NCBI GenBank assembly: GCA_963746955.1
Contig: CAVVDR010000025.1
Span: 1 to 64,000 of the forward strand
Direction of reading: 5' to 3'
Source: DASQBT01 sp963746955
GTDB lineage: Bacteria; Pseudomonadota; Gammaproteobacteria; Burkholderiales; Thiobacillaceae
DNA: 64,000 bases
Part shown: piece by piece, positions 25,127-34,124 of the stretch
Layout of the letters: every line of letters starts with the position of its first letter
Position numbering within the stretch: position 1 is the first letter of the stretch
Notes under the pieces: generated by a model
The model's database searches: none
What the model saw: only the letters and a program-made list of their open reading frames with translations
Told to the model about the DNA's origin: nothing
Translations under genes and position numbers: made by a program

Positions 25127-26611
25127 TCAATTTTCGTGACTCATTCCTGCATGTTGAAGAATCCTCAATTCGTCGCGGATAAGTTTACCGCTGGCCGTGC
25201 GAATCAGGTTTTCGGTGAAATGAATGCGTTCGGGAACCTTGAATGCCGCCAGATGTTCGTTGCAGTATTCCTTCAGTTCGGTTTCGGTTGCAGAGCATGT
25301 CCTGCCTGGCAACAATACAACCATGGCATGAGGCACTTCCCCCAGGCGCTCATGTTTGTGAGCAAAAACACAGGATTCCGCGACGGCCGGGTGGGTGTTC
25401 AGCACCGTTTCCGTTTCTGGTGGGAAGAACTTCATTCCCGCAACGTTGATAATTTCCTTGCTGCGCCCCTTTATAAAAAGGTAGCCGTCGGGGTCAAGGT
25501 AGCCCAGATCCCCTGTGTCAAACCAGTCATTTGCCATGATTTCATGGCGTGGCTTCCAGGGCGAATAGTAGGCGTCGATCAAGCCCGTTCCCTTCAGTTT
25601 GATGGCGCGGAGCTCTTCGCCAAGCCCAATGTCTTCAAGACAAACCTCATATGAAGGCAATACCGGGCCGACCGAGCCCAACTTTTCCATGGGCATATCA
25701 ACGTTGATGCAGGGCAGGCCTATTTCAATGATTCCATAGGCCTGGTTCAAGCCTTTGCCAAACCGCTGGAAGAACGCCTCGGCGGTTTTCCGAGACAAGG
25801 AGGCCGTTGTCGAAACGGCAAGTCGAAGGGACGGAAGCATGAGATTGGTCGGATCGTGGGCCATCAGTTCATATTGCAATGGCGGCCCATAAATCACGGT
25901 ACCCGCATGCTGATGGGCCGTCTTTATGATGGTCGAACCGAACAGCGTCCTGGGCAAAACGATCGCGGCACCGAAAGTAAGATAGGCGACGATGGATACG
26001 GCAAAATGATAAGACATGGAAAGCAGCCAGACTACGCGGTCGTCCGGCGATAGGCGGAGCGCCTGATTAGCTGCGCGAATCCGGTCGTAAATTGTTTCGT
26101 GGGAGAGCACGACGCCTTTTGATGCCCCGGTAGTGCCTGATGTGAAGCGCAAAAACGCTGCGTTGATGGCCGCGAAACCGGCTGGTTTGGCATGTGTTTG
26201 ACGGGTGGGAAAGATCCATGTATTCCCGGCAATTTCACAGGGCGCCGAGGCCGCAAACGGCAATAGGACCTGGATTACTCCAGGCTTGGTAAGAATGGCG
26301 TCCAGGCTGATTTCCTGGCAAAGCTGCTGCTTCTCATCCGAACTCATTTCTGGGGCAACGGGCACGACACAGGCCCCGCAGCGCCAAATGGCATAGTTCA
26401 GCACAACGTAATCAGTCCCGCTGGCGCAATGCAAACCAATTGTCTGGCCGTTCTTCACTCCTGCCGCCAAGAGTTGGGTGGCCATTCGTTCAATGCGCTG
26501 GGCCAAGCCAGAATAGGTCAACGCCCCTTCCCGCGAACCAAGGATTGCCGCATGGCCGGGTTGATTTGCAGCCGTCTTCAGGAAAACATCAGCCAGGTTC
26601 ATAACTGCCAT
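25127..26611 (-). CDS. class I adenylate-forming enzyme (acyl-CoA/acyl-ACP ligase-like)
   Basis: 494 residues, full length. Activates a carboxylic acid with ATP. Motifs: LRFTSGTTGASKGVV (ATP loop), YGIIEIG, YFDTG-equivalent DWFDTGDLGYLDPDG, GRSKEIINVAGMKFFP (hinge) and the C-terminal TASGKLIRDEL catalytic Lys. The acyl pocket cannot be read by eye. It is the promoter-proximal gene of the minus-strand run leading into the dehydrogenase-like gene (267-bp gap) and the hydrolase-ALDH fusion. Start codons at 26611 and 26602 are both possible, and neither has a strong ribosome site. It may prime the A-T-TE enzyme or supply a CoA thioester. Confidence 0.88.
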   Translation of the reverse strand: MAVMNLADVFLKTAANQPGHAAILGSREGALTYSGLAQRIERMATQLLAAGVKNGQTIGLHCASGTDYVVLNYAIWRCGACVVPVAPEMSSDEKQQLCQEISLDAILTKPGVIQVLLPFAASAPCEIAGNTWIFPTRQTHAKPAGFAAINAAFLRFTSGTTGASKGVVLSHETIYDRIRAANQALRLSPDDRVVWLLSMSYHFAVSIVAYLTFGAAIVLPRTLFGSTIIKTAHQHAGTVIYGPPLQYELMAHDPTNLMLPSLRLAVSTTASLSRKTAEAFFQRFGKGLNQAYGIIEIGLPCINVDMPMEKLGSVGPVLPSYEVCLEDIGLGEELRAIKLKGTGLIDAYYSPWKPRHEIMANDWFDTGDLGYLDPDGYLFIKGRSKEIINVAGMKFFPPETETVLNTHPAVAESCVFAHKHERLGEVPHAMVVLLPGRTCSATETELKEYCNEHLAAFKVPERIHFTENLIRTASGKLIRDELRILQHAGMSHEN

Positions 26612-26742
26612 GATCAGCCAATCCGGGAATGGCTATGGTTAACTTCCCTTTCCATTGGAATAACATTGATTTGGGGTGCCTAAGATCACATTGCAGATTA
26701 CCATGTTACTTTTTGCTTCCACTAGGCAACACCCTGTCAGCC

Positions 26743-28359
26743 ATGTCTCCAGCCGCTTCCGATACCCTTCAGTCAGCCTTGGCTCACGCCCGTTCCGGAA
26801 ATTTGGCCGAGGCGGAAAAGCTTTGCGAAAACCTGCTCGCCCAGCCTGCGGTAGAGCCCGAGGCCCGTCATTTGCTGGGTGTCATCCGAAACATTCAGCT
26901 CCGTTACGCCGAAGCCGAGCCGTTGTTGCGGCAGGCCGTCGCCGAGCAGCCTGGCATCGCGAAATACCATTCGAACTTGGGCAACGCACTGCGCGGCCTG
27001 GAGCGGCTCGACGAAGCAGAAGCCTGTTACCGGCAGGCGCTTGCACTCGACCCCAGCTTCGTCGATGCGCGCGCCAACCTCGCCCAACTGTTGTACGGCC
27101 TGAAGCGCTGGGACGAGGCCATCGCCGAATTTCAGCAACTTATACGGAACAACCCGCACGATGCGGCTTCCCATGCCAGCCTGGCCTTCTTGCTTGAATC
27201 CGGCAACCACCTGCCAGAGGCGGAACGGGTCGCGGCCGCGGGGCTGCTGCTCGATCCGACCAATCCTAGCTTGAATCTGGCGATGGCGATATGCGAGCGC
27301 CGCGCAGGCAGAGTTGAGGAGGCCTTACAGCACGTTCAACGCATAGACGCGACCGGGATGGATATCCGGCTGGCCGCTACGCTTCAGTGCGAGCGCGGCC
27401 TGCTGCATGACCGACTCGATCAGATCGACCTGGCCTTTGCCGATTTTGTCGAAGCCAAACGGCTGCACGCGCAGGATGCCACGCAGCGCGGCGTCAGCAA
27501 GGCCCGCTACAACTCGGAACTGGACCGCATCGCGCAGATGAACGTCATTTGGCCGCGGGATCTCTTGGTGCTGTCCGGCGAGCGGCCCGCGCCGGTGTTC
27601 CTGGTTGGCTTCCCGCGCTCCGGCACCACCTTGCTTGAACAGATCCTAGGCAGCCATCCGAAAATTCAAACCCTGGAAGAGAAACCCATCGTCGGCATTC
27701 TTTGCGATGACATCGACAAGCTGGTCAGTGGCAAACCTGAAGGCCTTAAGGCACTGAGCCCGGCGCACCTTGCCCGGCTGCGCCGGCTCTATTTCGAGTA
27801 TGTTGCGGACTTTATTGAACTGCGGCCGGGCAATCTGTTGATCGACAAGTTTCCCCTCAATATCACCCGTGTGCCCTACATCGCGCGCATCTTCCCCGAT
27901 GCGCGTTTCATCCTGGCCCTGCGCCATCCCTGCGACTGTGTACTGAGCTGCTTCATGCGCCTTTTCGAACCGAACGATGCAATGGCCAACTTCGATACCT
28001 TGGAAAATGCCGCCGACCTGTATGCCAAGGTGATGGGCATGTGGCGCCACTGGTCCGGGCTTCTACCGATGCGCCAGCATCGGGTTTACTACGAGCACCT
28101 GGTGCAGGATCTGCCGGGCGAGATCAGGCCGCTGTTGGATTTTCTCGGGTTGGAATGGCACGAGGAAATGGCGCGTCCCCACGAGTACGCGGCGCGGCGT
28201 GGTCACATCAACACTCCCAGCCGCTCCCAGGTCACCCAGCCGATCTATCAGCGCGCTTCAGGAAGATGGCGCCGCTACCTGCCTTACATGAGCCCGGTTA
28301 TCGGAGGGCTGCAACCGTATATCGAATATTTCGGCTACGACAACGAGGCGGGGAGCTAA
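26743..28359 (+). CDS. TPR-repeat sulfotransferase (first copy)
   Basis: 538 residues. The N-terminal half (about 1-260) is tetratricopeptide repeats, for example AEPLLRQAVAEQPGIAKYHSNLGNALR and the next repeat EACYRQALALDPSFVDARANLAQ. The C-terminal half is a PAPS-dependent sulfotransferase: 5'-phosphosulfate loop FLVGFPRSGTTLLEQIL, and ILALRHPCDCVLSCFMRLF for the 3'-phosphate. I chose the ATG at 26743 (MSPAASDTLQ); the frame upstream to 26629 lacks TPR character. The acceptor is unknown. It starts 131 bp from the adenylating enzyme, divergently, and faces the second TPR-sulfotransferase. Confidence 0.88.
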   Translation: MSPAASDTLQSALAHARSGNLAEAEKLCENLLAQPAVEPEARHLLGVIRNIQLRYAEAEPLLRQAVAEQPGIAKYHSNLGNALRGLERLDEAEACYRQALALDPSFVDARANLAQLLYGLKRWDEAIAEFQQLIRNNPHDAASHASLAFLLESGNHLPEAERVAAAGLLLDPTNPSLNLAMAICERRAGRVEEALQHVQRIDATGMDIRLAATLQCERGLLHDRLDQIDLAFADFVEAKRLHAQDATQRGVSKARYNSELDRIAQMNVIWPRDLLVLSGERPAPVFLVGFPRSGTTLLEQILGSHPKIQTLEEKPIVGILCDDIDKLVSGKPEGLKALSPAHLARLRRLYFEYVADFIELRPGNLLIDKFPLNITRVPYIARIFPDARFILALRHPCDCVLSCFMRLFEPNDAMANFDTLENAADLYAKVMGMWRHWSGLLPMRQHRVYYEHLVQDLPGEIRPLLDFLGLEWHEEMARPHEYAARRGHINTPSRSQVTQPIYQRASGRWRRYLPYMSPVIGGLQPYIEYFGYDNEAGS

Positions 28360-28523
28360 TCCTGAACGCGACTGTTGGACCACTAAGGGCATGAAGGCCA
28401 CCAAGGAGTAACACGGAATTCAAGCTGCCGGCGAGGCGCACTAAATGAACTCGCTGGACGGCTGCGCTCGATCCTGTTTGCGTCCTTTGTGTGCTTCGCA
28501 GTTCCACCGATTTTCCCGCGAAT

Positions 28524-30464
28524 TCAAGTGGCCGGTAAGAGCCTCAACAATGGTCGGATATAGGGCTCATAGTTACGCCAACGCTCAACCGAACGGGTGT
28601 AAATCTTTTCACGCACCTGGTGGATGCTTGCCGTCTGCACCGCCCGCTCGTTCTTATGGAAATCCAGGCAGGCGTCTTCCCAATCCAGGCCGACAAAGGC
28701 AATGAGCTGTCGGCTTATAGCCTCCTGGTCCGCGACGAGGTCCTCGTAGTTGAATTCGAACAGCCGGCCCTGCGGTATCACCTCTCGCCAATACGCCATC
28801 AGGCGCTGATATTCCTCGTGATAAAACGCCAGATCATCCAGATCATAGGCATAGGGGTGATGGCCGGAAAAATTCTGGAAATAAATGGACAGGCACACAT
28901 CGACCGGATTGCGGCGGCAATGGATGATGCGCGCATTGGGGAACACGCTGTGGATCAAGCCGATTCGCAGAAAATTGGACGGCATCTTGTCAGTCACCCC
29001 CAGACTCGCTTGGGCACCCTTGATGCTGGCCAGATCGCCCAGGTAGGCCTGAGCGATTTGCGCCATGCCCTGTTTGTCCAGATGCCAGATTCCTTTTTCG
29101 ATCTTGGTCCACGCCTCGGTAACCCAGAACGCACGTTCCCCGCCACCCGTCACCTTGGAATGAGCACTGATGATCTGTTCGGTGAGCGTCGTGCCCGAGC
29201 GCGGCATGCCCAGAATCAGTACCGGCCGATCCGATGTATTTCCCCATTGCTTCAACTCGGCGATGCGGTCGGCCGAAAAGGCGGCAATTAATCGATCAAT
29301 GGCTCGAGCATGAGCCCCATGGTCAAATGCCTCTTTCTTCTTCCTGATGCGGTTGCCGCGCTCATAAAAAGCAAAGGCCCGGTCGAAGTGGTTCTGCTTG
29401 TCGTAAATGCGGCCGAGAGCGAACAAGAGCGTAATTACATCCTCGGTCTCATCCGTCGCCGCATTGATTGACGCCTCGGCCTGGGCCAGCAGCATGGGCG
29501 TGTCCTCATTGTTCAACAACTGAGCGAGGGCACCGAGGTCAGCCGGATTCAAGGCATTGGCTTTGGCAAGAAACTCCCGCGCCTTGTCGAATTTGCCCAC
29601 CATGCTCAAGGTGTCGCCGATGGCGGCGTAGAATTCGGTGGTGTCGGGCGACAACTGGATGGCCTGCTGGTAGGCCGCCAGGGCGCTGTCCACGTCGAGC
29701 GATTCCAGACGCAAGCGGGCGAGATTGAACCAAGCATTGGCCAGCTTGGGGTCTATGTGCACGGCCTCTTCCACCAATTGCAGCGCTTCGGGAACCCGGT
29801 CAAGGTTGAACAGGGCCAGACCCTTGCCGTTGTAGCCTTCGCCCCGGCCCGGTGCCAACTCGATCATTTTTTCAAAACAGATAAGCGCTTCACGCGAGTC
29901 CTGTTCATCCCGATGGCGCATCAAATAGGTCGTGCCCAGATTCATCCATACCTGCCAGTCCCCGGCATACAGGTCCACGGATTGCTTAAACGCCTGGATC
30001 GCCTCGTCAAGACCGCGCAATTGCATCAAGCCATTGCCCAGGTTGAACCACAGGCCCGGGTTGTCGGCCATCAGGGTTACGGCCTTCTGGTAGGCCTCGA
30101 CTGCCCTCTCCGTATCTTTCTGATGCTGGTAGAGCAGGCCCTGATTCATCCAGTAAAACCCGTCTTGCGGGTTAAGCTGCAGCGATTTGCCTACCAGGGC
30201 CTGGGCCTTGACCAAGTCCCCGGCTTGCAGCGCCGTCATGCCCAGATAATGGGTGGCGTCGGCGTGCTCAGGTTCACGAGCAAGGATGGCCTCATACAAC
30301 CCCGCCGCTTCCCGCACGCGCCCCTCGCCCTGGGCCCGCTGCGCGCGCGCAAACAGTTCCGGCACCGGCAAGGGAGCGGGCTTTGAGTCACCACTACCGC
30401 AGCAGTGCTTGAATTTTTTCCCACTGCCGCAGGGGCAGGGAGCATTGCGCCCAATCTGTGCCAT
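28524..30464 (-). CDS. TPR-repeat sulfotransferase with N-terminal SEC-C zinc motif (second copy)
   Basis: 646 residues. It opens with a SEC-C metal-binding motif RNAPCPCGSGKKFKHCCG, followed by about eight TPRs (residues 40-370), for example AVEAYQKAVTLMADNPGLW. The C-terminal sulfotransferase has LILGMPRSGTTLTEQII and RIIHCRRNPVDVCLSIYF as PAPS-binding segments, and ends in a YTRSVERWRNYEPYI region shared in pattern with the first copy (YQRASGRWRRYLPYM). I chose the ATG at 30464 (MAQIGRNAPC). It is convergent with its paralogue across 164 bp. The acceptor is unknown; protein tyrosine, glycan or small-molecule sulfation are all open. Confidence 0.88.
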   Translation of the reverse strand: MAQIGRNAPCPCGSGKKFKHCCGSGDSKPAPLPVPELFARAQRAQGEGRVREAAGLYEAILAREPEHADATHYLGMTALQAGDLVKAQALVGKSLQLNPQDGFYWMNQGLLYQHQKDTERAVEAYQKAVTLMADNPGLWFNLGNGLMQLRGLDEAIQAFKQSVDLYAGDWQVWMNLGTTYLMRHRDEQDSREALICFEKMIELAPGRGEGYNGKGLALFNLDRVPEALQLVEEAVHIDPKLANAWFNLARLRLESLDVDSALAAYQQAIQLSPDTTEFYAAIGDTLSMVGKFDKAREFLAKANALNPADLGALAQLLNNEDTPMLLAQAEASINAATDETEDVITLLFALGRIYDKQNHFDRAFAFYERGNRIRKKKEAFDHGAHARAIDRLIAAFSADRIAELKQWGNTSDRPVLILGMPRSGTTLTEQIISAHSKVTGGGERAFWVTEAWTKIEKGIWHLDKQGMAQIAQAYLGDLASIKGAQASLGVTDKMPSNFLRIGLIHSVFPNARIIHCRRNPVDVCLSIYFQNFSGHHPYAYDLDDLAFYHEEYQRLMAYWREVIPQGRLFEFNYEDLVADQEAISRQLIAFVGLDWEDACLDFHKNERAVQTASIHQVREKIYTRSVERWRNYEPYIRPLLRLLPAT

Positions 30465-30537
30465 CTTCGAGTTCCATTCCCTGACGCCAGGCGTCACCGT
30501 TCAAGTCTCAAGAAAACATATTATCAAGCGAAAATAC

Positions 30538-30561
30538 AAACAGGCCCTCGCGGGCCTGTTT
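30538..30561 (-). terminator. rho-independent terminator of the porin gene
   Basis: Perfect 10-bp stem AAACAGGCCC / GGGCCTGTTT with a 4-nt loop, followed on the minus strand by GTATTTTCG. It lies about 40 bp beyond the porin stop. Confidence 0.8.
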
Positions 30562-30597
30562 GCGCTTCCAGGAACAACGGGCCGAGCCCGCGGGTTC

Positions 30598-31731
30598 TTA
30601 GAAGGTGTGACGCATGCCGAGTGAGAAGACTGAAGGATCTTTCCCGGTGTAATTGCTGCAGCCCGGGTTCACGCCGCCCCCACCGAAACCGACATCCGCT
30701 GAACCGCCAACGCAATAGTCGGCATTGTTTTGGTTATTGACGTGCGCGTACAGGGCATACAGCTTGGTACGCTTGGACAGCATGTAATCCCCGCCCACTT
30801 CATACATCTTGGCGCCGGTGTCGGTCGAGTGGGAGAGCTTCCCTGCATCGTAGAAACCCGCCTTCAGCGCGATGTTGCCCATGTTGTAAACGCCATTCAG
30901 GCCCCAAGCGCTGCGCTTGGTGTCACTCCCTGAAGTGAAGGTAGTGGCGTTATTCTTAACCTTGATGTTGTCATAGATCGCATTGACCACGAAGTTGCCG
31001 AAGGTGTAGCCCGCGCCCAGCTTCCAACTGCGGATATCGAAGTCCAGGAGAGGATCAAAGAGGGGAGAAACGTGCTTGGCAATTTCATAGGCGCCGGACA
31101 GATACAGCGGGCCATTGGCATAGTTCACCATGCCAGTCCAGGCGGAAGGCGAGCCAGCCAGATTGCTCACACCCGTTTCCTTGAGGAAGGAGGTGGCGAT
31201 CGCGCCGGTCAGGCCGCTGAAGTTGGGGGAGATGTAGGCCAGCACGTTGCCCAGACGCAGGTCGGAGGTGTTTAGGCCATCGAAAGTACCGATGATGGCG
31301 TTGTAGTCACCCATGGTATCGGCAAACGGGTCCAGGCTGGCGGTGGACAGCTTGTACGGAGTATCGTGCGTACCGGCCAGCACCGTACCGAAGCCTCCTG
31401 ACAGGCCCACGAAGGAGTTGCGCGAGTTGCCCCATCCGGAATGAGTCGCGCCGGCGTCCAGGCTAACGCCTTGTTCGAACTGCCAAATCGCAGAGAGGCC
31501 GCCACCCAGGTCTTCGGAACCCTTCAGGCCGATGCGGGAAGCGTTGCTGTTAAGACGCCAAGCATGGTTACTCGCACCCCCGAAGGAAGTGCTGGCGGGA
31601 ACGGCGCCAAGGCCAGACACGTAATCAACCGACACATCCAGTTGACCATAAATATCCACGTTGGACGTGGCCGCGAAGGCTGGCGCGGCGAACGCGGAAG
31701 CCAGGGCCAGAACGATCAGTTTCTTTTGCAT
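30598..31731 (-). CDS. general outer-membrane porin (Gram-negative trimeric type)
   Basis: 377-residue precursor with a clear signal peptide, MQKKLIVLALASAFAAPAFA. The mature start ATSNVDIYGQLDVSVDYVSG and the C-terminus GMRHTF with terminal Phe are typical of betaproteobacterial 16-strand porins. Internal GSEDLGGGLSAIWQFEQG and RNSFVGLSGGFGTVLAGTHDTPYK are family hallmarks, the latter near the eyelet loop. AGGAG lies 7 nt before the chosen ATG at 31731. It is monocistronic with its own terminator, and probably provides diffusion of small hydrophilic solutes. Confidence 0.95.
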   Translation of the reverse strand: MQKKLIVLALASAFAAPAFAATSNVDIYGQLDVSVDYVSGLGAVPASTSFGGASNHAWRLNSNASRIGLKGSEDLGGGLSAIWQFEQGVSLDAGATHSGWGNSRNSFVGLSGGFGTVLAGTHDTPYKLSTASLDPFADTMGDYNAIIGTFDGLNTSDLRLGNVLAYISPNFSGLTGAIATSFLKETGVSNLAGSPSAWTGMVNYANGPLYLSGAYEIAKHVSPLFDPLLDFDIRSWKLGAGYTFGNFVVNAIYDNIKVKNNATTFTSGSDTKRSAWGLNGVYNMGNIALKAGFYDAGKLSHSTDTGAKMYEVGGDYMLSKRTKLYALYAHVNNQNNADYCVGGSADVGFGGGGVNPGCSNYTGKDPSVFSLGMRHTF

Positions 31732-32242
31732 TTCATTTCTCCTGTTTGGAAAGAAAATCCTAAAAATCTTTGGGCTCTGCAGAGCCGTCCTTATCGGGAC
31801 AAGACCCATTATCCAGATCGTCTATGGCCAGGCAAGAAAAATGTGTTGCAAAATACCCAGTTGGCAGGAGTGTATGTCTCTATCTAGCAACATTTATGGG
31901 GCTCCCGGCGACTAAAGCCTGAAATAACAACAGGATATGAAGTTCGTTTTGGCTGTTTCATAGAAGCAACATCTTATATTCCAGCCGGGTCAAGGTATGA
32001 CCTTGCCGAATAATTTCCGACATTCAGGTCTGTTGACTGAGAAAGTGTGCGTGGAACCCTTGTTTGTTTGTCTTCGTGGCACACGTCTGCTCGTGACCTT
32101 TTCACTCTGTGCAAGCGCCCTTCTGGATGATCGCTCCGGCGCTTGCCAGCTCAGTCCGTAGGCAGGCCTGTCCTACGGTCTGGGCGGCTACGCTATCGCC
32201 CTGAAGTAACGGGTGGTCTTCATAGGGCACAGAAATACCCCT
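31732..32242. other. intergenic region upstream of the porin, downstream of trpC
   Basis: 511 bp without a supported gene. It should contain the porin promoter, which I could not fix, and it holds two adjacent hairpins at 32111-32178 near the trpC end. Confidence 0.4.
32111..32178. repeat. two adjacent inverted repeats downstream of trpC
   Basis: First: GCAAGCGCC (32111-32119) and GGCGCTTGC (32138-32146), perfect 9-bp arms with an 18-nt loop. Second: CCGTAGG (32156-32162) and CCTACGG (32172-32178), with the palindrome CAGGCCTG in its loop. Neither has a T-tract, so a REP-like or mRNA 3'-end structure is more likely than a simple terminator. Confidence 0.5.
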
Positions 32243-33073
32243 TCAGGCAAACAGCCGCGCCAGTTCCTGGCCCGGATCCGGCGCCCGCATGAAGGCCTCG
32301 CCCACCAGAAAGGCCTGGACTCCGTGCTCGCGCATGAGGGCCACATGCTCGGGAGCGGTTATGCCGGACTCGGTGATCACAATGCGATCGGATCCAATCC
32401 TGGGGAGCAAATCGAGGGTGGTGCCCAGCCCGACTTCAAAGCTGCGCAGGTTGCGGTTGTTGATCCCTTGAAGCGGTGTTTGCAGTTGCAGGGCTGCATC
32501 CAGTTCCGCGCCGTCATGCGATTCCACTAGCACTGACATTCCCAATTCGCAGGCCAGAGATTCCAGATCCCGCATCACTTCGAGCCCCGAGTCCCCGGCC
32601 CTTCCTCCCGATTGAAGGTCAAGGGGAGTGAACGCGGCCACGATCAACAGAATGCAGTCCGCACCCATGGCCCGGGCTTCGTAGACCTGATAGGGGTCAA
32701 TCATGAAATCCTTGCGCAACACCGGGAGGCTGCAAGCGGCACGCGCCTGCCTCAGATATTCCGGGCTGCCCTTAAAGTATTGCCTGTCGGTCAGCACCGA
32801 GAGGCAAGCCGCCCCGCCCTGCTCATAACTCGCGGCGATTTCGGCGGGATTGAAACCCTCCCGCAGGACACCCTTGCTGGGGCTGGCCTTCTTGATTTCG
32901 GCGATGACCGCGGGCCGGCCGGACGCGATTCTGGAGCGGATGGCCGCGATGAAATTGCGGGTCGGCGGCTGATCTTTGGCGCGGGCGGCAACTTCGGCAA
33001 TAGGCAGGCGAGCCTTTGCGGCGTCGACTTCTTCACGCTTGGTTGCGAGGATTTTCCGCAGGATGTCAGACAT
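32243..33073 (-). CDS. trpC: indole-3-glycerol phosphate synthase
   Basis: 276 residues. Converts carboxyphenylamino-deoxyribulose phosphate to indole-3-glycerol phosphate in tryptophan synthesis. TIM-barrel motifs: AVIAEIKKASPSKGVLRE (catalytic Lys), LPVLRKDFMIDPYQVYEARAMGAD, LVESHD, GINNRNLRSFEV and TESGI. The start at 33073 gives the normal MSDILRKI N-terminus. Compared with usual sequences there is an insertion of roughly 12-15 residues around LQSGGRAGDSG after IVAAFTP, in a surface loop. It lies 31 bp downstream of trpD. Confidence 0.96.
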   Translation of the reverse strand: MSDILRKILATKREEVDAAKARLPIAEVAARAKDQPPTRNFIAAIRSRIASGRPAVIAEIKKASPSKGVLREGFNPAEIAASYEQGGAACLSVLTDRQYFKGSPEYLRQARAACSLPVLRKDFMIDPYQVYEARAMGADCILLIVAAFTPLDLQSGGRAGDSGLEVMRDLESLACELGMSVLVESHDGAELDAALQLQTPLQGINNRNLRSFEVGLGTTLDLLPRIGSDRIVITESGITAPEHVALMREHGVQAFLVGEAFMRAPDPGQELARLFA

Positions 33074-33104
33074 TAAATCTGGAGAAACACGAAGGAGATG
33101 TGGT

Positions 33105-34124
33105 TTAGCTCTTAAGGCTGAATTCGATATACGCCTCCAGCTTGGCCATCGCCGCCCCGGATTCGATCGCTGCCTTTGCCTGGGCGACACCGCCTTGCAG
33201 GCTGTCTGCCTTGCCGGCAACGTAGACCGCGGCGCCAGCGTTGAGGGCGACGATTGCGGCAGCAGCGGGATGGCGGTTTTCGAGTGCCGCGAAGAGCATG
33301 GTCATGGCGTCTTCAATGCCGTTTACGGCCATTTCCGCCGCGGCGACCTGGGGCAGGCCGAATACGCCGGGTTCAAGCTCGTATTCGGTCACATGGCCGT
33401 CCTTCAATTCGGCAACGAAGGTAGGCGAAGCCAGGCTCAGTTCGTCCAGTCCTTCTTCCGCATGCACCACCAGAACATGGCGGCTCCCCAGCGCCTGCAA
33501 CGCGCGCGCCAGCTTGCCGGCAAGCGCCCGGTCAAATACGCCCAAGACTTGGTTAGGTGCGCCGGCAGGATTGGTCAGCGGCCCCAGCAAGTTGAACAGG
33601 GTGCGCACCCCCAGTTCCCTGCGAACAGGGGCGGCGTGTTTCATGGCGGCATGGTAATTGGGCGCGAACATGAAACCTACCCCGACTTCCGTCACTGCCT
33701 GGGCGACCTTTTCCGGCGCCAGATTGACGTTCACGCCCAAGGCTTCCAGAACATCCGCACTGCCGGAACTGGACGATACCGAACGTCCGCCATGCTTGGC
33801 CACCCGAGCCCCGCAGGCCGCCGCCGCGAACGCCGCCGTGGTTGAAATGTTGAAGGTTCGCGCGCCATCGCCCCCGGTGCCGCAGGTATCCACCAGATGG
33901 TCAACTCCCGCCAGCGGCACCTTGATTGAGAGTTCGCGCATGACTTCCGCAGCGGCAGCGATTTCCGTGACGCTTTCGCCTTTCATGCGCAACGCAATGA
34001 GAAAGCCGCCGATCTGCGCGGGCGTGTAGGCGCCGTTCATCAGGGTATGCATGGCGGACAGCATGGCTTCGCGCGGAAGGTCCTGCCGCTCCAGCAAAAG
34101 GGTCAAGACATCCTTGAATTGCAT
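33105..34124 (-). CDS. trpD: anthranilate phosphoribosyltransferase
   Basis: 339 residues. Joins anthranilate and PRPP. The PRPP-binding DTCGTGGDGARTFNIST, the glycine/serine loop KHGGRSVSSSSGSADVLEALG and the NPAGAPNQVLGV segment are intact. Its ATG overlaps the trpG stop by one base (TAATG), indicating translational coupling. It lies upstream of trpC on the same strand. Confidence 0.97.
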   Translation of the reverse strand: MQFKDVLTLLLERQDLPREAMLSAMHTLMNGAYTPAQIGGFLIALRMKGESVTEIAAAAEVMRELSIKVPLAGVDHLVDTCGTGGDGARTFNISTTAAFAAAACGARVAKHGGRSVSSSSGSADVLEALGVNVNLAPEKVAQAVTEVGVGFMFAPNYHAAMKHAAPVRRELGVRTLFNLLGPLTNPAGAPNQVLGVFDRALAGKLARALQALGSRHVLVVHAEEGLDELSLASPTFVAELKDGHVTEYELEPGVFGLPQVAAAEMAVNGIEDAMTMLFAALENRHPAAAAIVALNAGAAVYVAGKADSLQGGVAQAKAAIESGAAMAKLEAYIEFSLKS

